Source of the DNA: Theristus sp. LFF4_11 | Lineage: Eukaryota; Nematoda; Chromadorea; Monhysterida; Xyalidae | Direction: 5' to 3' | NCBI GenBank assembly: GCA_030248135.1 | Contig: JASANC010005514.1 | Span: 1 to 64,000 of the forward strand | DNA length: 64,000 bases | Part shown: positions 1-8,126 of the stretch, piece by piece | Numbering within the stretch: position 1 is the first letter of the stretch | How the letters are laid out: each line of letters opens with the position of its first letter | Notes under the pieces: model-generated | The model's database searches: none | What the model was told of the DNA's origin: nothing | What the model saw: the letters and a program-made list of their open reading frames with translations, nothing else | Translations under genes and position numbers: made by a program

Positions 1-760
1 TTGCGTTTAGAAATTTCTGCTTGAAAGAATTTTTTGATTGTTCAGTATGCTTGATTGTTTGTCTAGGTTTTATTCATGTCATAAAAATGAAATTGCAGCT
101 GGTTGGGGCTGTTTTTCGCGAGAATTATTTTTGATAGATTTCCATTGTACAGTTTTGTTACGTTGCTGACAGATATTATGATGAAAAGCGAAACAGTGTT
201 TGCGCGAAAAAAGGAACGGCCTTGAAAAATCTGATCACATAAAAATGCAAGAAACCCGCTTCGGAACGAGCAAATGGTGTGAGCAAATAATACGTTGACG
301 CCAAAAAGGGCGAAAAAGCTTATACACATTTTTGTGACTCAACAATCAGCTGTTTTCATTAGAGTTCAGAAAAACGATGTGCCCACCTAAAAAACTAAAC
401 GGGAAACAGATTTTCTGGTGTTTTAGTCTGGCCTGGATTTCCGTTTTCAAGAGTGAATTCACGTTGGTTGGTTTTTGGTTTACAGACGCATTTTTGAGGA
501 ATGCTGAGAGGTGCTGGTTTGGTCGGTCTCTGTTTACAGAAAGATGCACCCAGAGACGAGAGCTACGAAAACCGTTTTAATGGTCAAAACCAGTCCATAG
601 AGAATAAGACTTACAATATATAGAACACATCAGATAATTAACAATAATGATCACACACAGTAATTAGGTTGTAAACTTGCTTTCTTGCTTCTCCCTGCAA
701 AACTTTGGTATAAAATCACTCTCATCAACTCTGGTAGCACATGCCATCTCACGTCACAGC
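1..760. other. No gene recognised; 3' flank of retroelement
   Basis: No frame here shows a domain, and the short open frames lie opposite one another on both strands. The stretch lies just downstream of the antisense gag-pol stop, where a polypurine tract and a 3' LTR would be expected. A weak purine run is visible on the minus strand near 690-705. Nothing matches the LTR end seen at 6599-6752, so the 3' LTR is lost, strongly diverged or outside the window. Confidence 0.5.
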
Positions 761-3700
761 TCACTGCTGCTGCATTGCCTCATGTCCGTTCTCGCGGCTT
801 GACTGAACAGAGCCGCCATAGCGCTCATCCGTCGACTGCCCCGAAACGGTCGCTTCAGCCGTTGTCTTATTCCCATGACCAGCCGCTTGCTCCTTGGCAT
901 CTCGTTTCTGTTGCATGAAAGATTCACGCGCGTTCTTTCCCGGACGATTCCTGTTCCAGTGAAAGCGCTTGAAGTTCGCCTGTCGTTCACGGCCGTGCTG
1001 CTCACGCTGATGGTCTCGATTTTCTAGCTTTTCCTGTTGCTTGACATTGACCGCCATCAGCAGTTCGGCGGTTTTGCTGAGGGATGCCACAGCAGTGGTG
1101 AGCTGGCCTCGCTGACGCCGCTGATAGAACTCTTGCTTGGAGTCTTTGTCTCTGTTTTGGTACGGATGAAATCGGCTCATGATGACTGCTTCGGACGGGG
1201 TAGTAGCAGAACAATGACAGACGGGAAACACACTACTGGCGACTGAACTATCCTTGCTGCCGTTCTCTTGCTTTTGTGTCCATTCCATCAATTCAGTCGT
1301 GACTGTACCATTTCCTGATTGGCTTCCTTCCCTCTGCCACATATTCAAACTTCTTATTTTCCGCTCGTCTTCATGTCGTGTCACATCTGTAAGCGGTCGT
1401 TTTATGATTTTGCCATCTTCTAATTGAAGCTCGACCGACTTTGGCGGAATGATGCGATGAATTTTGCCAAACAAAGGGTGTGTCGCTTGCAACTTATTCT
1501 TTTTGCCCTGCTTGGCTGCATCATCCCTAATCCACACAGCTTCACCGACTTGAAATTGGTTATCGTTTTTGTTAAACCACGTCTGCCCCTTTGCTTTTTC
1601 CTGAGTTCTAATCGTCTCTTGGTTGACTGCGTCATAGAACTCGTGTAGCTTCGGCCGATTTTCGAATTCGGTCGAAGCGGTGCTGTATCTAGTGCCCATG
1701 TGAACTTCGAACGGAGTGACATTGAGCGTTTTATGCACTGTCTGATTGTACGCGGCCACCGCATTCGGCAGTAGCTGCACCCACTGATCAGGTGGACGAT
1801 TGCTATCGATCAGTTGACGACTCAATGTCGTTTGCAGGGTACGAATCGCGCGTTCGACAAGCCCATTTGATGTGTGTGACTTCGGAGTAGTTCGATGGTG
1901 GACAATTTTGTAATTCGCCAACAACTCTGTAACTTTCTTTGCGGTGAACGCTGTGCCATTGTCGGATACTATTTCTTCCGGCACCCCGTACTTTCGAATC
2001 AATTGCAACACAAATCCATACACCTGGTTGGCCGTTGTTTTCATGCAAGCTTTTGCTTCCACCCAACGTGACATTGCATCGATTGCAACTAGACAATGTT
2101 TAGTTTTCCCTGTTTGACTAAACAAAGAAAAATCTAAATGCCAACGTTTCCTCGGTTGATCTGGTGGTGGTCGAGGTGACAAAGCGTATTTCACGAGTTT
2201 CTCCGGGCGTTGTTGACACGCTTTGCATTGTTCACAAAAATCGCGAATGTGCTGTTTCATATTCGGCCAGACGTACAGTGGTCGAATTCTCTGGAACACT
2301 TTCAACCACGATGCGTGTGTACCTGCTGTACCCGCATGATGTCGCTCAATAATTTCGTACCTCCGCTTCCGATCAGCAACTTCCAGTGGCTGCACTGTAT
2401 TTTCTTTTGTGCTCATCGTGATCGGAACTTTTGCAAAAATCCTGTTCAACCGTTTGTGCCTTTCTGGATTTTCAGCGTCCGTAACAGGTGCTCGCGACAA
2501 GGCATCAGCCACTAGATTCTGTTTGCCGGGCTTGTACTGCAGTGTCACTTGATACTGCTGCAAAATCAATGTCCAGCGGTGCAGTTTCGCCGACGGCAAT
2601 TTTTTCGTGAATAAATCGGATAGTGGTCTGTGATCCGTGTACACAGTCACCGGTGCTCCGTAGATGTACGCGTGGAACTTTTTAAGTGCAAATACAATTG
2701 CGACCGCTTCGAGCTCGGTCACTGCATATTTCCTCTCAGCAGACGACGTCGACCGACTGACACAAGCAATCGGCAATCGATCTCCGTCCGGTTGTTCTTG
2801 CTCAAGCATAGCTCCAAGACCATCCAACGAAGCGTCTGTCGAAATAAAACACGGTTGAAACGGAATCGGCATGGTCACCTCCATCGGTGCAGCCAGCGTT
2901 TCCTTGATTTGTGCAAACTGTTCTCTGGTTGTGTCTGTCCAGGGTACTTTGTCGCTCTGGTTTTTTGTCAGACACAACAATCTCTGCAGTGGCGCTAACG
3001 TCTTTGACAGGTTGCGTAGGAAACGAGTGCCCACATAGTTGGCCAATCCCAAAAATCCCTGCAATTTTTCACGTGTTTCTGGCAACGGGTACTCTCGCAC
3101 AGCTTGCACTTTCTTAGGATTGGGGCGGACCCTGTTGCACGAAATGACGTATCCCAGATACTCAATTTGCTGCTGAAAAAAAGAACATTTTGTTGGGTTG
3201 AGCCGCAAACCCGCCGCAAACATGGCGTCAATCACCAAACCGACATCAACCAAATGCTGTTCAACAGTTTTGCTGTACACCAAAACGTCGTCTAAGTACA
3301 CTCTGCATCGAACACCAATGTGCTCCCTTAATTTGTCGTTCATGAACCTTTGAAACGTTGCAGGTGCTCCGGTCAAACCGAAAGGCATTCTCAACCACTC
3401 GAACAGCTTCCATGCACCACCATGATAGGCCAAAAATGCTGTCTTTTCGACGTCTTTTTCGTCCATCGGAATGTTATAATAGCCACATTTGACGTCCAAC
3501 GAAGTGTAATAACATGCATCTCGCAAAGAGTCAATCATATCATCGATGCGCGGCAACGGATACGCATCTGTGCGCGTAATACTGTTCAACTTCCGGAAAT
3601 CAACGCAGAATCTCCACGATCCCTCTTTTTTGCGCACCAACACGATAGCTGAAGCATACGGAGAATTCGATTCCCGAATGAAACGATTCTCGAGCAGTTC

Positions 3701-6385
3701 TCCGCACATGTCCTCAACCATTTTTCGCAGATTCATCTCGATTCTCCGAGGCCTTTCATGAAACGGTGGATGATTGCCCGTGTCAATACTGTGCTTCACT
3801 GTCGCTTTACCAACATTGTCAATATTTTGACGTTGGCCGGGCACATACGTTGTGCTAAATGCTTCCGATTTCGACCTGAGCAGGTCCTCAATGACACTTT
3901 TCTGCTCCTTCGTGTCCACACCAATTTTCAATTGACTCACGAAATTGTCCTTGCCAGCTTCTGTGGCTTTTTCAGCGCTCTCCGTCTCACTGATGGACAG
4001 AACATCCATCCACTGTGAATCATCGTCGTTCTCGTCAATACCGACATCACACTGAAACTTGGTATTGGAGTCTTTATCCATGAACATGAAGCGGACCGTC
4101 TGATCGTCCGTGTTCACTGGACAACACTCACGGATTCGTTTAACAATCGAGTGTTTGGTCACTGCGTTTTTGTTTTTCATCAGTCTCAACGGCTTGCCAC
4201 TGCCGGTGATCACCTGTACTGCAATCTGACGCAGCTTGTTCCGACCGATGATCATGTCGACGTCGTCGTCGATGTCCGGAGACACTAGAAACTCACAATT
4301 CTCCACTGTTGTTCCGTCAACAGACAAGGTCGCTGTTGTCGTGCCATGCACTCGCAGTGGAGTTCCGTTGACCGCTTGCAATGCTTTGTGGTTGTTTGGC
4401 TCAATTTTCAGTCCTTGTCGCGTTGCAAACAATGCTGACAAGACCATTTCATCCGAACCAGTGTCCACACAGTAGTAGTTGACCTCTCGCCCGTTCAGCG
4501 TGGGCGTTTCGTACTGATTACGGTCATCCATCTGCTGCTCACAGTCACCTTTCACGAGACCGACTTTCTTTGGCGCCTCGATTGCTTTCGGTTTTTGACT
4601 GTCTTGCAGCTGTCTCTGTGCGTAGTTCTGCTGTCCGAACTGATTGTTCTGTTGTTGATACGCATATGTCTGATTGTTGCAATAATCATATGGCTGACCG
4701 AATCGACTGTTGTAATTATGATTCGGATGCTTGTCGTGGCGTTTCTGATTGTAACGCTGTTTGTTCTGGCGGTAGAATTTAGATTCGTGTTGGTTATCAG
4801 AACGATAATTAGTCTCACGGTTGTCTTTGCGACTAAACTGTCGGGTCACACGACCCTTGTCACCCTGTCTTTCTCCGTCACGCTTTTCGCCGTCACGGCT
4901 GTTCTTCTTCTTTTTGAAATTCTCGCAGTCTTCGATTCCCTGAATTTTATCCACAATCTCTTTGAAACCGAATCCTTTGAACTTGAGATCCTCTGTTTTA
5001 CTCGACAACAGCGGATCGAGTAATCCTTGGCCGAATTTGTTGGTCAACGTCATTTCGATGTACGGCAGGTATGCACCGTCCGTGCCACGATAATCGTGAC
5101 CTGTGGCCAACAACAAACGCTCCAAGCGTAAGCCAAACGCGCGCACAGATTCTCCTTTCTGTCGCGTTGTGGTGTCCAGATCGTGCACCGACGTTATTGC
5201 CTCATTTCGCGGCCCGTAGATAGTCTCGAGATATGTGATCGACGCATTCAAATTTTCTCGCATTTCCTGCGGCTGTTGATCAAATGCAAACAATGCGTCG
5301 TCGGACAGACACATACGAATGTGCTCGACCGCGATTTTTGGCGGTGGGTCCCACAGCTCCAGTCTGGTTTGCAGACTGCTGAGCCAGGTGCGGAATTTGT
5401 GATTTTTGGCTGGGTCGAATTTTTGCCATTTTTCGGACAACAACATCATGTACGCTTTGTTGCTCTCACTGACACTGTCACTGCACACCTGTTTGCTGTT
5501 GTCATCATGGCCATCACCCACACTTGTCTGACTTTTCTGATTCAGCATTTTGCTGAACAACATGCTCATGAACTCGTTCTGTTTTTGCATTTGTTGTTGT
5601 TGTTGCATGACCAAATGAATCAATTGCTCTGAGACTCCCGTCTCCGTTTTCATGCCGTTATCGTGCCTGGGACTTAACCCACTGGCCTTCATTTTATCGT
5701 GCCTGGGACTTAACCCACTGGCCTCGTCATTTGCCTTGGGAATTAACCCAGTAGGCTCACCAATCAGATTTTCGGTCCTGGGAATCAACCCAGTGGACTC
5801 GTTTGCCTTGGGAATGAACCCAGTAGGCTCGTCAATCAGCTTTTTGGTCCTGGGAATTAACCCAGTGGACTCATTTCTTGCCTTGGGAATTAACCCAGTA
5901 GGCACATGCTCATCGCTACGAATATGCGCAAGTTTTTGACCCAACTGAAACGTAGTGATTGAATCAGTGTCACTTACGTCTGAAGCATCGTCTGGCACGC
6001 TTGGGTCGCACTTATCAGACGCTTCGTGTGGCCTTTGAGTCTGTGCGCGTTGTGGCACTTGTGCCGAGCCGAGCATGCTGATCGCCGTTGGCACTGTCGT
6101 ATCACTGCTGTGCGAGACGCTCGATTGTGCCTGTGTCATACTGTTCAAGTCAGAATTTTCAGGATCATGCATGTGTCCCCAAGTCAGAAACTGTTTGTAC
6201 TTGAAGACTTCGCCCACAAATCCTCTGACCCTATCAACCAACTCGTCAATGGGTGTAACCAAAGAAGGTGCAATGTTTCGCTTGACTTTGTACTGCAAGG
6301 TCCGACTTAGCTTTTTTTTTCTCCTGCAGCGTCCTGCAAATTCGGTTGAGTCCTGCCCGATCCTGCTGGTCCTCATAGCGGTCAA
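761..6385 (-). CDS. Gag-Pol polyprotein of Ty3/gypsy element
   Basis: The 1874-codon frame holds, in order: a gag-like region (about residues 310-480); a basic Gln/Asn/Arg-rich stretch with no CCHC knuckle (490-600); an aspartic protease with DTGS at 641-644 and an IIGRN motif near 712; a reverse transcriptase with YLDD at 1030-1033; an RNase H with catalytic Asp near 1184 and TDH near 1250; and an integrase with an HHCC zinc region (1349-1390) and the DDE triad near D1418, D1475 and E1511. No chromodomain is seen. A charged Gln-rich tail of over 150 residues follows the integrase C-terminal region. The true gag start is probably upstream in another frame, so the first ATG at 6385 is only where this frame opens. 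Confidence 0.92.
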   Translation of the reverse strand: MTAMRTSRIGQDSTEFAGRCRRKKKLSRTLQYKVKRNIAPSLVTPIDELVDRVRGFVGEVFKYKQFLTWGHMHDPENSDLNSMTQAQSSVSHSSDTTVPTAISMLGSAQVPQRAQTQRPHEASDKCDPSVPDDASDVSDTDSITTFQLGQKLAHIRSDEHVPTGLIPKARNESTGLIPRTKKLIDEPTGFIPKANESTGLIPRTENLIGEPTGLIPKANDEASGLSPRHDKMKASGLSPRHDNGMKTETGVSEQLIHLVMQQQQQMQKQNEFMSMLFSKMLNQKSQTSVGDGHDDNSKQVCSDSVSESNKAYMMLLSEKWQKFDPAKNHKFRTWLSSLQTRLELWDPPPKIAVEHIRMCLSDDALFAFDQQPQEMRENLNASITYLETIYGPRNEAITSVHDLDTTTRQKGESVRAFGLRLERLLLATGHDYRGTDGAYLPYIEMTLTNKFGQGLLDPLLSSKTEDLKFKGFGFKEIVDKIQGIEDCENFKKKKNSRDGEKRDGERQGDKGRVTRQFSRKDNRETNYRSDNQHESKFYRQNKQRYNQKRHDKHPNHNYNSRFGQPYDYCNNQTYAYQQQNNQFGQQNYAQRQLQDSQKPKAIEAPKKVGLVKGDCEQQMDDRNQYETPTLNGREVNYYCVDTGSDEMVLSALFATRQGLKIEPNNHKALQAVNGTPLRVHGTTTATLSVDGTTVENCEFLVSPDIDDDVDMIIGRNKLRQIAVQVITGSGKPLRLMKNKNAVTKHSIVKRIRECCPVNTDDQTVRFMFMDKDSNTKFQCDVGIDENDDDSQWMDVLSISETESAEKATEAGKDNFVSQLKIGVDTKEQKSVIEDLLRSKSEAFSTTYVPGQRQNIDNVGKATVKHSIDTGNHPPFHERPRRIEMNLRKMVEDMCGELLENRFIRESNSPYASAIVLVRKKEGSWRFCVDFRKLNSITRTDAYPLPRIDDMIDSLRDACYYTSLDVKCGYYNIPMDEKDVEKTAFLAYHGGAWKLFEWLRMPFGLTGAPATFQRFMNDKLREHIGVRCRVYLDDVLVYSKTVEQHLVDVGLVIDAMFAAGLRLNPTKCSFFQQQIEYLGYVISCNRVRPNPKKVQAVREYPLPETREKLQGFLGLANYVGTRFLRNLSKTLAPLQRLLCLTKNQSDKVPWTDTTREQFAQIKETLAAPMEVTMPIPFQPCFISTDASLDGLGAMLEQEQPDGDRLPIACVSRSTSSAERKYAVTELEAVAIVFALKKFHAYIYGAPVTVYTDHRPLSDLFTKKLPSAKLHRWTLILQQYQVTLQYKPGKQNLVADALSRAPVTDAENPERHKRLNRIFAKVPITMSTKENTVQPLEVADRKRRYEIIERHHAGTAGTHASWLKVFQRIRPLYVWPNMKQHIRDFCEQCKACQQRPEKLVKYALSPRPPPDQPRKRWHLDFSLFSQTGKTKHCLVAIDAMSRWVEAKACMKTTANQVYGFVLQLIRKYGVPEEIVSDNGTAFTAKKVTELLANYKIVHHRTTPKSHTSNGLVERAIRTLQTTLSRQLIDSNRPPDQWVQLLPNAVAAYNQTVHKTLNVTPFEVHMGTRYSTASTEFENRPKLHEFYDAVNQETIRTQEKAKGQTWFNKNDNQFQVGEAVWIRDDAAKQGKKNKLQATHPLFGKIHRIIPPKSVELQLEDGKIIKRPLTDVTRHEDERKIRSLNMWQREGSQSGNGTVTTELMEWTQKQENGSKDSSVASSVFPVCHCSATTPSEAVIMSRFHPYQNRDKDSKQEFYQRRQRGQLTTAVASLSKTAELLMAVNVKQQEKLENRDHQREQHGRERQANFKRFHWNRNRPGKNARESFMQQKRDAKEQAAGHGNKTTAEATVSGQSTDERYGGSVQSSRENGHEAMQQQ
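5644..5912 (-). repeat. Tandem peptide repeats in gag
   Basis: About nine degenerate copies of a short unit encode TGLIP(K/R) or SGLSPRH motifs separated by Asn/Glu/Lys-rich linkers (roughly residues 160-245 of the polyprotein). The DNA shows the phrase GGGAATTAACCCAGT repeated with small changes, plus a near-exact duplication of a longer segment at 5667-5720. Array length could vary between copies of the element. Confidence 0.85.
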
Positions 6386-6542
6386 TGAGACAATCCAGGT
6401 CTCTGCGGGTCATGTGTACCGTATCGGCGTCGGACGTGTTCAGCGAGTCAGGGCTGGGATCACGGCTGACGACTGAACTCTCGCTGTCAAAGTGTCGCGA
6501 CATGATGCTGATCGTGCTGCTGTGCGGATTGCACTGTTGCAC
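6246..6542 (-). CDS. Gag N-terminal segment in a shifted frame
   Basis: This frame begins 40 bases after the primer binding site, with in-frame Met codons at 6542 and 6506. It encodes a Ser/Asp-rich then Arg/Leu-rich stretch that looks like the natural beginning of gag. It runs into A9 at 6312-6320, beyond which the main gag-pol frame continues the same helical, basic character. Moving from this frame to the main one needs one base less in the run. This could be a one-base insertion, a homopolymer sequencing error, or a +1 recoding site. Past the run this frame soon stops. Confidence 0.55.
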   Translation of the reverse strand: MQQCNPHSSTISIMSRHFDSESSVVSRDPSPDSLNTSDADTVHMTRRDLDCLIDRYEDQQDRAGLNRICRTLQEKKKAKSDLAVQSQAKHCTFFGYTH

Positions 6543-6581
6543 ACTGTGGTTTTCCTTCTTTATAGATGATGACTGTACGAG

Positions 6582-6598
6582 CCAAACGTTGGGCGCCA
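6582..6598 (-). other. Primer binding site
   Basis: On the minus strand the LTR end is followed at once by TGGCGCCCAACGTTTGG. The TGGCGCC start is the usual 3'-tRNA complement of LTR elements. The tRNA species was not assigned. Confidence 0.8.
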
Positions 6599-6752
6599 GA
6601 AAGATATTTGGGTTGTTACGTAGTTTATTTGGGTTTGCTTATTAGGAGGACACGACAACGACAATAATAAAAACAGACCGAACACTGATCACAGATTATC
6701 ACAGCTTATATAGCCAATATAATTACATGTAATTACACAGTTATCGTTATTC
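6599..6752 (-). repeat. 5' LTR, R-U5 side
   Basis: This segment abuts the primer binding site, so it is the 3' part of the 5' LTR. It carries a TATA-like box, an AATAAA on the minus strand (6629-6624) and is repeated perfectly in inverted orientation at 7282-7436. The 5' limit of the LTR (U3) is unclear because the two copies diverge abruptly at 6752/7282. Confidence 0.75.
6705..6712 (-). promoter_or_regulatory. LTR TATA box
   Basis: TATATAAG on the minus strand is preceded by ATTGGC, an inverted CCAAT-like motif. It lies about 80 bases upstream of AATAAA within the LTR, the usual spacing of promoter, R and polyadenylation signal. Confidence 0.55.
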
Positions 6753-7281
6753 CCAACTTCTCCCCAACAATTGAAAATGATTTATCACATATTTGATTGA
6801 AATTGTTGATTGATTGTTTTGTTGATTGATTGGAAGATTTGTTGATTTGATTTGATTGTTTTTTGATTGTGATTTGTTGATTTGATTTGTTGATTAGAAA
6901 ATTTCCTTGTGTTTTCCCTTCGCTTCGTTTCAACCGGTTCGTTTCATCACGCGCATCATTACTATTCGTCGACGCCTTCTTCATCGCGCGGGCTGTGGTC
7001 GTAGTCGTCCTCCTCAGCTTTGCCCACGTCGTTTGTCGCTGCTCGAGGATTCTTGGCCGGTTTGTTTCGTCGGTAGACTCTCGCAATCAACTGCTTTTCT
7101 GCGTCCGACATTCTAAACTGCGGATGCCAATTTCGGAATCTTGCGAATTTTGGTGAATAGTTTTGCTGTCGCGTGTCGTGTCGAATGCGAGAACATCGAC
7201 CGGTGTACTGCGTGTTTTGCTGTTGCTGATTATTGATTTGTGGATTGATTTGATTGTTGGCGAACTGGTAGTTCTCAATCT

Positions 7282-7436
7282 GAATAACGATAACTGTGTA
7301 ATTACATGTAATTATATTGGCTATATAAGCTGTGATAATCTGTGATCAGTGTTCGGTCTGTTTTTATTATTGTCGTTGTCGTGTCCTCCTAATAAGCAAA
7401 CCCAAATAAACTACGTAACAACCCAAATATCTTTCT
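7282..7436 (+). repeat. Inverted perfect copy of the LTR end
   Basis: This is the exact reverse complement of 6598-6752 over 155 bases, including the TATA-like box and the terminal ATCTTTC. It is not followed by a primer binding site. The sequence upstream of it (7130-7281) does not match the sequence upstream of the minus-strand LTR, so only R-U5 is shared. Confidence 0.9.
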
Positions 7437-8126
7437 TTACACAATGTCTGACTCGACGTGACTGTGTTTAGCTGGCTGGCTTATTTGCGCTCAGTTGTGG
7501 CGCATTTTGTGTATTGCTTGCTACAGCTGCACCAGTGTGCGTTCGGTGTCGTGTGTTTTTTATGTTGCTTTTTGCTGCTGGCTGCTGAGAGAGGGGGCGA
7601 TGCTAGTTAATGGGTGCCTGCTAACACAGCAGCAGTGTTCTGTCATCCAATAATTTACACCCGATGGCGCCTATTTGTGTTCGATGCCATGGGCTTCGCA
7701 AGTGAAAATTGGCTTTCCATTCGATCTATTTATTCATTTTTTATCGATGGTTTAATGGCTGATGGCATTGATCGCGGTTTTTTACAATCTTTGGTCGTCT
7801 GTTTCAGGAAGCAATTAGGAGGCGTGATACGGCACATGGACTCTGTGACATTGGTGCTCGGTTTTATTGCTCATATTAGTCTTTTCTTATGGGCATAGGA
7901 GGGAAAGGGACAATGGATGGAAACTGCAGCAGTGTGTGGCAGAGGAACATTTTTGTTTGTTCAGATTGTATATTGATGCAACAGAAATGTAATCGTTGAA
8001 AACATGATTGGATGGGGAATAGAAAGAAATGTTTCTTTTTCGCGATTGCAAGGAACAGTCAAACAGCGCTCATGAAAGCAGTGGTTTTTGTTGAACACCC
8101 GCAGTATGTTTCTTTGTGTTGTTCAG
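7437..8126 (+). other. Intronic sequence upstream of first visible LRCH exon
   Basis: No exon encoding a leucine-rich repeat is visible here in any frame. The stretch is probably the rest of the LRCH intron that holds the retroelement. Confidence 0.5.

Larger units (their letters stand above)
761..6599 (-). mobile_element. Ty3/gypsy LTR retrotransposon, 3' LTR not found
   Basis: Reading down the minus strand there is an LTR end (R-U5 side at 6752-6599), an immediately adjacent primer binding site starting TGGCGCC at 6598, a leader of about 50 bases, gag, then protease, reverse transcriptase, RNase H and integrase in the Ty3/gypsy order. The main frame is uninterrupted for 1874 codons, which suggests recent activity. 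The gag start lies in another frame and joins through an A9 run. No matching 3' LTR is visible below 761. The first LRCH exon seen downstream starts mid-repeat, so the element probably sits antisense in an upstream LRCH intron (inference). Confidence 0.9.

Noticed and set aside
4595..5023. 142-codon plus-strand open frame within the retroelement
   Set aside because: It is the complement of the basic gag region. The hydrophobic composition comes from reading Lys/Arg/Asn codons backwards.
5650..5912. CRISPR-like array from regular repeats in the retroelement
   Set aside because: The repeats stay in frame and encode a peptide motif. The setting is eukaryotic.
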